From Pseudomonadota bacterium (GTDB taxonomy: Bacteria > Pseudomonadota > Gammaproteobacteria > Burkholderiales > Burkholderiaceae_C), in NCBI GenBank assembly GCA_021845505.1, contig JAJZVU010000036.1, forward strand, positions 1 to 34,694: a stretch of DNA of 34,694 bases, given 5' to 3'. Below, piece by piece: positions 23,903 through 30,941 of the stretch. Every line of letters starts with the position of its first letter. Position 1 is the first letter of the stretch. The notes beneath the pieces are model-generated. The model had not been told where the DNA came from. It saw only the letters and a list, made by a program, of their open reading frames with translations, and made no database searches. Both the position numbers and the translations under genes were made by a program.

Positions 23903-24945
23903 CGCCGCGCCGCGCCGGTCGGCGCTCCCGTGACAACCGGGACGGCCGCAGCGCCGGCCGCATCGGGCGCCGAACCGTGCAGCGGGAAGTGGCAGCGCGC
24001 AGGCTGGCCCGGGTCGCCGCCGAGCAGCGGCGGCACATGGGCGCACACCTCGCGGGCGCGCGGGCAGCGCGCCGCGAAGCGACAGCCGGGGAGATCGATG
24101 CCGGCCGCCGGCACCATCCCGGGCAGCGCGCGCAGCCGCCTGGCGCCATCGCAGCGCTCCGGCAGCGCGGCCAGCAGCGCCGCGGTGTAGGGGTGGCGCG
24201 GCCGCTGCAGCACCTGCCCGGTGGGTCCGCTTTCCACCACTTCGCCGGCGTACAGCACCACCACCGTCGCCGCGCACTGCCCGACCAGCGCGAGATCGTG
24301 GCTGATGAACAGCAGCCCCATGCCGGTGCGACCTTGCAGTTCGAGCAGCAGGTCGACGATCTGCGCCTGGATGGTCACGTCGAGGGCGGTCGTCGGCTCG
24401 TCGGCGATCAGCAGCCGCGGCCGGCCGGCCAGCGCCATCGCGATCATCACCCGCTGGCACATGCCTCCCGAGAGATGGTGCGGCCAGGCGCGCAGGCGTT
24501 GGCGGGGGTCGGCGATTCCCACCTGGCGCAGCAGGTCCTCCGCCTGCGCGCGGCGCTCGCGCCGCGTGCCTCCACGCTGCAGCCGCAGCGCCTCGTCGAG
24601 TTGCCAGCCGATGCTGAACGCCGGGTTCAGGCTGCTCATCGGGTCCTGGAACACCATGGCCATCGCGCGTCCGCGCAGCGCCGCGCGCCGGCGTTCGGGC
24701 ATGCGCAGCAGGTCCTGCCCGTCGAAGTCCAGGCGCTCGGCGCGCAGCCGGGCGCCGGCATCGAGCAGTCCCATCAGCGCCAGCGCGGTCAGGCTCTTGC
24801 CGCTGCCCGATTCGCCGACGAGGCCCAGCACCTCGCCGCCGGCCAGTCGCAGGCTGACGTCGCGCAGCAGCGGCGCTGGCGGCGTTCCGGAACGTCCGGG
24901 GAGTTCGAGGCGCAGTCTATCGATCCAGAGCAGGGGGTCGGGCAT
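23899..24945 (-). CDS. dppD: Dipeptide/oligopeptide ABC transporter ATP-binding protein DppD
   Basis: The partner ATPase of DppF, 348 residues from the ATG at 24945. The Walker A motif GESGSGKS is at 44-51, Q-loop VFQDPMSS at 98-105, signature LSGGM at 158-162 followed by Cys (C163) where this family usually has Arg (LSGGMRQRV), Walker B LLIADEP at 178-184 and switch His in FISHDLALV. The C-terminus has HPYTAALLAALP and the Cys-rich GCRFAARCPRAREVC. No Shine-Dalgarno precedes 24945. The frame stays open upstream through the (GCAAGG)20 tract to an ATG at 25170, which would add about 20 Pro-Cys pairs; I reject that start because family homology begins at MPDPLLWIDRLRLEL. ATGA overlap with dppF. 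Confidence 0.92.
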   Translation of the reverse strand: MPDPLLWIDRLRLELPGRSGTPPAPLLRDVSLRLAGGEVLGLVGESGSGKSLTALALMGLLDAGARLRAERLDFDGQDLLRMPERRRAALRGRAMAMVFQDPMSSLNPAFSIGWQLDEALRLQRGGTRRERRAQAEDLLRQVGIADPRQRLRAWPHHLSGGMCQRVMIAMALAGRPRLLIADEPTTALDVTIQAQIVDLLLELQGRTGMGLLFISHDLALVGQCAATVVVLYAGEVVESGPTGQVLQRPRHPYTAALLAALPERCDGARRLRALPGMVPAAGIDLPGCRFAARCPRAREVCAHVPPLLGGDPGQPARCHFPLHGSAPDAAGAAAVPVVTGAPTGAARR

Positions 24946-24992
24946 CGCGGGCAGGGCCACGTGGAAGGTGGCGGCAGCGGGAGGGGGCGCGG

Positions 24993-25027
24993 GCGGAAGG
25001 CGGAAGGCGGAAGGCGGAGGGCGGAGG
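24993..25027. repeat. 7-bp tandem repeat, five copies, next to the hexamer tract
   Basis: GCGGAAG occurs three times (24993, 25000, 25007) and GCGGAGG twice (25014, 25021). The block runs directly into the hexamer tract and lies in the dppC-dppD gap. Confidence 0.8.
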
Positions 25028-25146
25028 CAAGGGCAAGGGCAAGGGCAAGGGCAAGGGCAAGGGCAAGGGCAAGGGCAAGGGCAAGGGCAAGGGCAAGGGC
25101 AAGGGCAAGGGCAAGGGCAAGGGCAAGGGCAAGGGCAAGGGCAAGG
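25027..25146. repeat. Hexanucleotide tract (GCAAGG)20 between dppC and dppD
   Basis: Twenty perfect consecutive copies of GCAAGG fill 120 bases; in the dpp mRNA they read (CCUUGC)20. The tract lies 82 bases upstream of the dppD start and 41 bases downstream of the dppC stop. None of the six frames has a stop inside it. Perfect copies imply recent slippage, so the copy number is probably variable between strains. It separates the permease genes from the ATPase genes within one operon, and could affect their relative expression. Confidence 0.97.
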
Positions 25147-25187
25147 TCGATCGCGGTCGTCGCGGCGCATCGAGCGCGGGCGCGCGC

Positions 25188-26105
25188 TCAGCCGCGCAGC
25201 CGCGGATCGAGGGCGTCGCGCAGCCCGTCGCCCAGCAGGTTGAATCCGAGCACCGTGACGAAAATCGCCAGCCCGGGGAAGGCCACGACCCACCAGGCGC
25301 TTTGCATGAAGGCCATCGCATCGGCCAGCATGGTTCCCCACTCCGGGCTGGGCGGCTGGGCCCCCAGGCCGAGGAAGCCCAGCGCGGCGACCTCGATCAC
25401 CGCGCTGGAGAATCCGAGGGTCGACTGCACGATCACCGGCGCCATCGCGCTGGGCAGCAAGGTACGCAGCATCAGGTGCAGCGGGCCTGCGCCTGCCATG
25501 CGCGCGGCGGCCACGTAGTCCTTGCCGGTCTCGGCCAGCACCGCCGCGCGGGTCAGCCGCACGTAGCCCGGAAGCGCCACCAGCGCGGTGGCGATCACCG
25601 CGTTGCGCAGGCTGGGCCCGAGCACGGCGACCAGCGCGATGGCCAGCAGCAGTCCCGGCAGCGCCAGCAGCACGTCGACCACCCGCATGATCAGCGCGTC
25701 GACCCAGCCGCGCAGGTAGCCGGCGAGCAGGCCCAGCGCGACCCCGGCGGGCATCGAGCAGCCGACGACCAGCGCGCCGGTCAGCAGCGACAGCCTGCAG
25801 CCCGCGAGCAGCCGCGACAGCAGGTCGCGGCCGACGCTGTCGGTGCCCAGCGGGAAGCTCCAGTTGCCGCCGGCCAGCCATGCCGGCGGCAGCAGCACGC
25901 CGGAGGACTGCTGGGCCAGTGGCGAATGCGGAGCCAGCCACGGTGCGAAGGCCGCGCAGCCCAGCAGCAGCAGCGCGACCGCCAGGCCGCCGCGCGCGGC
26001 GCGATGCCCGAGCAGCCCGGACAGCACGCTGCCGGCGAGGTCCAGGCGGCGCTTGCCCAGCCGCGGCGGCCGGCTGGGCAGCGGGTGGTTCATCGGGCGG
26101 CTCAT
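25188..26105 (-). CDS. dppC: Dipeptide/oligopeptide ABC transporter permease DppC
   Basis: A 305-residue inner-membrane permease. After a basic N-terminus, the first membrane helix (about 36-58) is followed by the periplasmic GTDSVGRDLLSRLLAGCRLSL block typical of DppC/OppC, then five further helices. The ATPase-contact (EAA) loop is around YVAAARMAGAGPLHLMLRTLLPSA. The start is uncertain: ATG at 26105 (used here) or 26093, neither with a clear Shine-Dalgarno. Its frame is the same as dppB's, separated by the dppB TGA and 22 open codons made of a degenerate 12-base repeat that continues into the first codons of dppC. Forms the channel with DppB. Confidence 0.92.
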   Translation of the reverse strand: MSRPMNHPLPSRPPRLGKRRLDLAGSVLSGLLGHRAARGGLAVALLLLGCAAFAPWLAPHSPLAQQSSGVLLPPAWLAGGNWSFPLGTDSVGRDLLSRLLAGCRLSLLTGALVVGCSMPAGVALGLLAGYLRGWVDALIMRVVDVLLALPGLLLAIALVAVLGPSLRNAVIATALVALPGYVRLTRAAVLAETGKDYVAAARMAGAGPLHLMLRTLLPSAMAPVIVQSTLGFSSAVIEVAALGFLGLGAQPPSPEWGTMLADAMAFMQSAWWVVAFPGLAIFVTVLGFNLLGDGLRDALDPRLRG

Positions 26106-26160
26106 CGGGGGCTCATCGGGTGGCTCTTCGGGTGGCTCTTCGGGGGCTCGCGGGGCGGCG
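26079..26160. repeat. Degenerate 12-bp tandem repeat across the dppB-dppC junction
   Basis: Seven imperfect units of about CATCGGGTGGCT (11-12 bases each) start at 26079, 26091, 26103, 26114, 26126, 26138 and 26149. Two neighbouring units (26114 and 26126) differ by one base. They span the gap after dppB and the first codons of dppC, and supply the two candidate dppC start codons. Confidence 0.8.
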
Positions 26161-26171
26161 CACGACGCGAC

Positions 26172-27182
26172 TCAGGCGGCGTGCAGGATGCGCGGGCACA
26201 GCAGCGCATAGCTGAGGTCGACCAGCATGTGCACCAGCAGCACCAGCAGGCCGACCAGCAACACCGATCCCTGCAGCACCGGGTAGTCGCGCAGGTGGAT
26301 GGCCTGCACCATCCACTGGCCGATGCCCGGCCAGGAGAACAGGGTTTCGGTGAGGATCGCGCCTCCCAGCAGCGTGCCGACCTGCAGCCCGGTGACCGTG
26401 ACCACCGGCAGCATCGCGTTGCGCAGCGCGTGCACCCAGACCACGCGGCGCGGCGAGACCCCCTTGGCGCGCGCCGCGCGCACGTAGTCGGCGCCGAGCA
26501 CCTCGAGCATCGCCGAGCGCGACATGCGGGCGATCACCGCCAGCGGGACCGTGGCCAGCACCACCGCCGGCAGCACCAGGTGCCACAGCGCGTCGCGCAG
26601 CGCCTGCGCATCGCCGCTGCGCCAGGCGTCCCACAGCAGGAAGCCGCTGCCCGGCTCGACCCACAACAGCGGCGACAGCCGGCCCGAGACCGGCGTCCAG
26701 CCCAGGTGCACCGACAGGCCCAGCATCAGCAGCAGTCCCCACCAGAACACCGGCAGCGAATAGCCGGCGATGCACGCTCCCATCAGCAGCTGGTCGGGCC
26801 AGCGCCCGCGCTGCAGCGCGGCGACGATCCCGGCCGGCAGGCCGAGCAGCACGGCCAGCAGCATCGCGGCGGCCGACAGCTCCAGGGTCGCAGGCAGGCG
26901 TTGCAGGAATTCGTCGAGCACCCGGTTGTGGGTGAAAAACGAAACGCCGAAGCTTCCTTGGAGCGCGCCGTGCAGGTAGCGCAGGTACTGCAGCGGCAGC
27001 GGCAGGTCGAGCCCGAGCTGGTGCAGCAGCCGCGCGTGCTCGGCCGCATCGAGGCCGCGCGCGCCGGCCATCGCCTGCACCGGATCGCCGGGGATCAGGT
27101 GGATCAACGCGAAGCTCAACGCGCTGAGCCCGAGCAGCGCCGGAAGCAGCCAAAGCGCGCGCTTGCACAGCAGGGCGGCCAT
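26172..27182 (-). CDS. dppB: Dipeptide/oligopeptide ABC transporter permease DppB
   Basis: A 336-residue inner-membrane permease. It shows the N-terminal helix and PGDPV motif of DppB/OppB (residues 31-35), a large periplasmic loop, LPATLELSAAAMLLAVLLGLPAG, the Pro-containing helix YSLPVFWWGLLLML, and the ATPase-contact loop DYVRAARAKGVSPRRVVWVHALRNAMLPV near 235-265. Length matches DppB (about 330-340). The start is 3 bases after the dppA stop, so translation is likely coupled. The gene is followed by a repeat-filled 66-base gap and dppC. Confidence 0.94.
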   Translation of the reverse strand: MAALLCKRALWLLPALLGLSALSFALIHLIPGDPVQAMAGARGLDAAEHARLLHQLGLDLPLPLQYLRYLHGALQGSFGVSFFTHNRVLDEFLQRLPATLELSAAAMLLAVLLGLPAGIVAALQRGRWPDQLLMGACIAGYSLPVFWWGLLLMLGLSVHLGWTPVSGRLSPLLWVEPGSGFLLWDAWRSGDAQALRDALWHLVLPAVVLATVPLAVIARMSRSAMLEVLGADYVRAARAKGVSPRRVVWVHALRNAMLPVVTVTGLQVGTLLGGAILTETLFSWPGIGQWMVQAIHLRDYPVLQGSVLLVGLLVLLVHMLVDLSYALLCPRILHAA

Positions 27183-27185
27183 GGC

Positions 27186-28859
27186 TCAGTCGAGGCGGGT
27201 GGTCGAGAAGTCGTGGATTCCGGCCGGCGACGCGACGTAGCCCTGGACCCGTACCGACATCGGCACCAGGATGCTGGCGTGGGCCATCGGCACCCAGGGC
27301 AGCTGCTGGTGGAAGATCCGCTGCGCCTGCTGGTACATCGCGATGCGCTGCCGGCGGTCGCTGGTGCGCAGCGCGTCGACGATCAGCTTCTGGTACGGCG
27401 CGAAGCAGAAGTTCGCCGGGTTCTGCTGGGTGTGCACGCCCTCGCAGCTCAGCAGGGTGCCGAGGAAGTTGTCGGGGTCGCCGTTGTCGGCGCTCCAGCC
27501 CATGATCGCCGCCTGGTGGCTGCCCGCCTCCAGCCGCCTGAGGTATTCGCCCCATTCGAAGGTGACCACCCGGGTGCGCACGCCGATGCGTTCCCAGTCG
27601 GACTGGATCATCACCGCCATGCGCCTGGCGTCGGGCAGGTACGGGCGGGCGATGGTCATCGCCGACAGCTCCAGTTCCAGCCCCTTCGGATAGCCGGCCT
27701 CGGCCAGCAGGCGGCGTGCCTGCGCCGGGTCGTACGGCAGCTCGGCGATGCCGCGGTCGTAGGACCAGATCGCCGGTGCCAGCGGGTTGACGGCCGGAAC
27801 CGCCCGGCCGCCGAACACCGCGTCGACGATGGCCTTCTTGCGGATCGCCAGGTACAGCGCCTTGCGCACCCGCAGGTCGTTCAGCGGGGGCTTGAGGGTG
27901 TTGAACGCGACGTAGCTGACGTTGAGTGCCGGACCGCTGTCGGCGACGCGGATCGCCGGGTCGGCCCGCATCGCCGCCAGGTCGGCCGGATTCGGCGAGG
28001 CCATCAGCTGGCATTCGCCGGCGCGCAGCTTGGCCCAGCGCACCGACGCGTCGGGAACGATCGCGAACACCAGGTTGTCCAGCGGCGGCCTGCCGCGCCA
28101 GTACTGCTCGAAGGCGCGGTAGCGGATCATCGAGTCCGGCTGGTAGGCGACCAGTTCGAAGGGCCCGGTGCCGATGGGCTTGAGATCCAGGTCCTGCTTG
28201 CGGCCGCGCGCCGCCAGCCAGGCCGCGTACTCGGCCGAGTCGATCGACGCGAAGTCCATCGACAGGTCGTCGGGGAACGCGGCGTTGGCGTGCCGCAGCA
28301 CAAAGCGCACCGTGTGGTCGTCGACCTTGTCGACCGACGCCAGCAGCTTGTCCAGCCCCATACTGACGAAGTAGACATAACTGCCGTTGGACACCCGGTG
28401 GTAGGGGTGCCGCGGGTCGAGCATGCGGCGGAAGGTGAACACCACGTCGTCGGCGTTGAACTCGCGCGTCGGCCGGAAGCCGAAGCCGCTGTGGAAGCGC
28501 ACTCCGCTGCGCAGGTGGACCAGGTAGCTCAGGCCGTCGGCGGAGGCCTCCCAGGAGGTGGCCAGTCCGGGGATCAGCGCGGCGGTGCCGGGTTGCTGTT
28601 CGATCAGCCGGGAGTACAGGGTGCGCGAACTGGCGTCGAAGCTGGCGCCGTCGGACTGCAGCGCCGGTTGCAGCCCGACCGGATTGCCCTCGGAACAGTA
28701 GACCAGGGTGCGCGGCGGCGTGGCGGCCGCGGGTGCGCCGCCCGCCCAGGCCAGCGTCGCGCAGAGCAGCGCGGCGCGCCCGAGGCGGCTCGGACGAGAG
28801 CGGGGGCGAAGGGTGCGAGCGGCAGCGGGGGGCGTGGCGGCGGGCAGGGTGGGCGGCAT
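27186..28859 (-). CDS. dppA: Periplasmic peptide-binding protein of the Dpp ABC transporter
   Basis: A 557-residue SBP_bac_5 family solute-binding protein that delivers peptides to DppBC. A signal peptide (hydrophobic core about 26-40, cleavage near APAAA-TPP) precedes the mature start RTLVYCSEGNPVGLQPALQSDGASFDASS, which closely resembles E. coli DppA (LVYCSEGSPEGFNP). The MLDPRHPYHRVS, GTGPFELVAYQPD and YVAFNTLKPPLNDLRVRKALYLAI blocks are typical. I chose the ATG at 28859 because an upstream in-frame ATG at 28934 would give an n-region of about 50 residues; neither has a good Shine-Dalgarno. The Cys of LVYCSEG is internal to the mature protein, not a lipobox. First gene of the operon, with a promoter at 28964-28992. 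Heme or delta-aminolevulinate uptake, known for some DppA, is possible. Confidence 0.92.
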   Translation of the reverse strand: MPPTLPAATPPAAARTLRPRSRPSRLGRAALLCATLAWAGGAPAAATPPRTLVYCSEGNPVGLQPALQSDGASFDASSRTLYSRLIEQQPGTAALIPGLATSWEASADGLSYLVHLRSGVRFHSGFGFRPTREFNADDVVFTFRRMLDPRHPYHRVSNGSYVYFVSMGLDKLLASVDKVDDHTVRFVLRHANAAFPDDLSMDFASIDSAEYAAWLAARGRKQDLDLKPIGTGPFELVAYQPDSMIRYRAFEQYWRGRPPLDNLVFAIVPDASVRWAKLRAGECQLMASPNPADLAAMRADPAIRVADSGPALNVSYVAFNTLKPPLNDLRVRKALYLAIRKKAIVDAVFGGRAVPAVNPLAPAIWSYDRGIAELPYDPAQARRLLAEAGYPKGLELELSAMTIARPYLPDARRMAVMIQSDWERIGVRTRVVTFEWGEYLRRLEAGSHQAAIMGWSADNGDPDNFLGTLLSCEGVHTQQNPANFCFAPYQKLIVDALRTSDRRQRIAMYQQAQRIFHQQLPWVPMAHASILVPMSVRVQGYVASPAGIHDFSTTRLD

Positions 28860-28963
28860 GGCGGGGCTGAAGCCTTGGGCGGAGGGGGCGGTCTGGCGCG
28901 GTGGCAGGCGTGTCGGCCGGCGGTTCGGATACATGTCGATACAGCCCGCCGCGAACGCCGCAG

Positions 28964-28992
28964 ACTATAGGCCGGGGTCGACGCGCTGCCAC
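28964..28992 (-). promoter_or_regulatory. Putative dpp operon promoter
   Basis: On the minus strand GTGGCA (28992-28987) and TATAGT (28969-28964) are separated by exactly 17 bases, matching the sigma-70 consensus at 4/6 and 5/6. RNA would begin near 28957. Confidence 0.55.
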
Positions 28993-29011
28993 GCCAGCGC
29001 CACAGCGGCCC

Positions 29012-29042
29012 CACGGAATGTCCGTGTTCAGGGGTCATTCCG
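29012..29042. promoter_or_regulatory. Nested inverted repeats upstream of the dpp promoter
   Basis: CACGGA (29012-29017) and TCCGTG (29021-29026) form an inverted repeat with a 3-base centre. CGGAATG (29014-29020) also pairs with CATTCCG (29036-29042) across 15 bases. The two structures share bases and are mutually exclusive. They lie about 55-85 bases upstream of the predicted dpp start, where an operator would fit. The rest of the 28860-29177 gap shows only the two promoters noted here. Confidence 0.35.
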
Positions 29043-29118
29043 ACAAACCATGCGCAAGCTCCCGCCCGCCGCGGCGGCGCGGCGGCCGCGTCTTGCGGTG
29101 CCTCGGCCCGGCCGGCCC

Positions 29119-29124
29119 TATACT
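29119..29124 (+). promoter_or_regulatory. -10 element of the putative prfC promoter
   Basis: TATACT (29119-29124) matches the -10 consensus in 5 of 6 positions. The nearest -35-like hexamer, TTGCGG (29093-29098), is 20 bases away, which is too far for a good sigma-70 promoter, so the -35 is uncertain. RNA would begin near 29131, about 47 bases before the prfC ATG. Confidence 0.4.
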
Positions 29125-29177
29125 GGGGGGTTCTGCGCGTCGGCGGGCCGGCGCGCCTCGCGTGGGTGGAACCTTCG

Positions 29178-30923
29178 ATGTCCAGCAGCACCCGTGGTAC
29201 CAGTGGTCCGAGTGGTCCGAGTGGTCCGAGTGGTCCGAGTGATCCGAGCGGTCCGAGCGGTCCGAGTGATCCGAGCGATCCGAGCGATCGCAGCGATGCC
29301 AGCGAACGCGGCGCCGCCGCCGATGCGATCGGCCGCAGGCGCACCTTCGCGATCATCTCCCACCCGGACGCGGGCAAGACCACGCTGACCGAAAAGCTCC
29401 TGCTGTTCTCCGGGGCGATCCAGATCGCCGGCTCGGTCAAGGCGCGCAAGGCCAGCCGCCACGCGACCTCGGACTGGATGGAAATCGAGAAGCAGCGGGG
29501 CATCTCGGTCGCCTCGTCGGTGATGCAGATGGAGTGGCGCGACTGCGTGATCAACCTGCTCGACACCCCCGGCCACCAGGACTTCTCCGAGGACACCTAC
29601 CGCGTGCTGACCGCGGTCGACGCGGCGCTGATGGTCATCGACGCTGCCAACGGCGTGGAGGCGCAGACGCTGCGCCTGCTCGAGGTCTGCCGCGCGCGCA
29701 ACACCCCGATCATCACCTTTGTCAACAAGATGGACCGCGAGGTGCGTGCGCCGCTCGACCTGATGGACGAGATCGAGCGTCACCTCGGCATGGACGCGGT
29801 GCCTCTGAGCTGGCCGGTGGGAATGGGCAAGAACTTCCGCGGCGTGCTCGACCTGCGGCGTGGCCGCATGCGGGTGTTCCGCCCCGGCGAGGACCGGCTC
29901 GACGACTCGGCCGACGAAATCGTCGACGGCCTGGACAACCCGCTGCTGGCCCAGCGCTTCGGCGCCGACAACGAGCAGGCGCAGCAGGAACTCGAACTGC
30001 TGCGCGAGGCCACCGCCGAACTCGACCTCGAGGCGTTTCGCGCCGGCCGCCAGTCGCCGCTGTTCTTCGGCTCGGCGATCAACAACTTCGGCGTGCGCGA
30101 GGTGCTCGACGCGCTGGTCGACCTGGCGCCTGCGCCGCAGCCGCGGCCGGCGCTGCAGCGCCAGGTGCGTCCGCAGGAGAGCCGGTTCAGCGGCGTGGTG
30201 TTCAAGATCCAGGCCAACATGGACCCGGCGCACCGCGACCGCATCGCCTTCGTGCGGGTGTGCTCGGGGCAGTTCAGCCGCGGCATGCGGCTGCGGGTGG
30301 TGCGCAGCGGCAAGGACATCCGGCCCAACACCGTCGTGGCCTTCATGTCGCAGCGCCGCGAACTGCTCGAGCAGGCGTGGGCCGGCGACATCATCGGCAT
30401 CCCCAATCACGGCACGCTGCGCCTGGGCGACACGCTGACCGAGGGCGAGGACCTGCAGTTCACCGGGCTGCCGTTTTTCGCTCCCGAGCTGTTCCAGGCC
30501 GTGGAAATCGCCGATCCGCTGCGCAGCAAGCAGCTTCGCACCGGGTTGATGCAGCTCGGCGAGGAGGGCGCGATCCAGGTGTTCCGCCCGCTGCAAGGCG
30601 GCAGCCTGCTGCTGGGCGCGGTCGGCGCGCTGCAGTTCGATGTCGTGCTGCACCGGCTGAGCGGCGAGTACAACGTCGCCGCGCGCCTGGCGCCGACCTC
30701 CTACCGGGTCGCGCGCTGGGTGCACTGCGACGACGAGCGCGACCTCAAGCGCTTCCTCGAGGAGAACGCCCACCGCATCGCCTACGACGTGGTCGACGCG
30801 CCGGCGGTGCTGCTGGCGCACGCGGCCGAGCTGCGGGTGCTGCAGGAGCGCTGGCCGCAGGTGGCCTTCCATGCGCTGCGCGAACACGCGGGCCGGGTGT
30901 TCCGCAGCGACCTCGCGGCCTGA
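29178..30923 (+). CDS. prfC: Peptide chain release factor 3 with a Ser-Gly/Asp-Pro repeat N-terminus
   Basis: RF3 is the GTPase that removes RF1/RF2 from the ribosome after termination. The 581-residue protein has G-motifs SHPDAGKTT (61-69), the switch RGISV (107-111), DTPGHQDF (129-136) and NKMDR (183-187), followed by the typical domain II/III text (GVVFKIQANMDPAHRDRIAFVRVCSGQF; FAPELFQAVEIADPLRSKQL). E. coli RF3 is 529 residues; the difference is an N-terminal extension of about 45 residues before RRRTFAIISHPDAGK, mostly tripeptides S-G-P or S-D-P coded by a 9-base tandem repeat. Start choices are ATG 29178 or an in-frame GTG at 29166. A later start in the repeat lacks Met, so the extension is probably translated. 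Confidence 0.95.
   Translation: MSSSTRGTSGPSGPSGPSGPSDPSGPSGPSDPSDPSDRSDASERGAAADAIGRRRTFAIISHPDAGKTTLTEKLLLFSGAIQIAGSVKARKASRHATSDWMEIEKQRGISVASSVMQMEWRDCVINLLDTPGHQDFSEDTYRVLTAVDAALMVIDAANGVEAQTLRLLEVCRARNTPIITFVNKMDREVRAPLDLMDEIERHLGMDAVPLSWPVGMGKNFRGVLDLRRGRMRVFRPGEDRLDDSADEIVDGLDNPLLAQRFGADNEQAQQELELLREATAELDLEAFRAGRQSPLFFGSAINNFGVREVLDALVDLAPAPQPRPALQRQVRPQESRFSGVVFKIQANMDPAHRDRIAFVRVCSGQFSRGMRLRVVRSGKDIRPNTVVAFMSQRRELLEQAWAGDIIGIPNHGTLRLGDTLTEGEDLQFTGLPFFAPELFQAVEIADPLRSKQLRTGLMQLGEEGAIQVFRPLQGGSLLLGAVGALQFDVVLHRLSGEYNVAARLAPTSYRVARWVHCDDERDLKRFLEENAHRIAYDVVDAPAVLLAHAAELRVLQERWPQVAFHALREHAGRVFRSDLAA
29202..29300. repeat. 9-bp tandem repeat in the 5' end of prfC
   Basis: Eleven consecutive 9-base units run from 29202 to 29300. 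The first four are identical (AGTGGTCCG); the rest vary as AG[T/C]G[G/A]TCCG and decay to AGCGATCGC and AGCGATGCC. The gradient from perfect to degenerate copies suggests expansion at the 5' side. Unit length keeps the reading frame, so copy-number change alters only the length of the RF3 tail. Confidence 0.95.
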
Positions 30924-30941
30924 GCCGCGGAACAAGCCCCG

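Noticed and set aside
25027-25146. CRISPR-like array
   Set aside because: The repeat is a 6-base tandem without spacers, and no cas genes are present.
24945-25170. DppD starting at 25170 with about twenty Pro-Cys pairs
   Set aside because: Family homology begins at 24945, no ribosome-binding site precedes 25170, and a Pro-Cys polymer ahead of a cytoplasmic ATPase is implausible. Kept only as a test in the findings.
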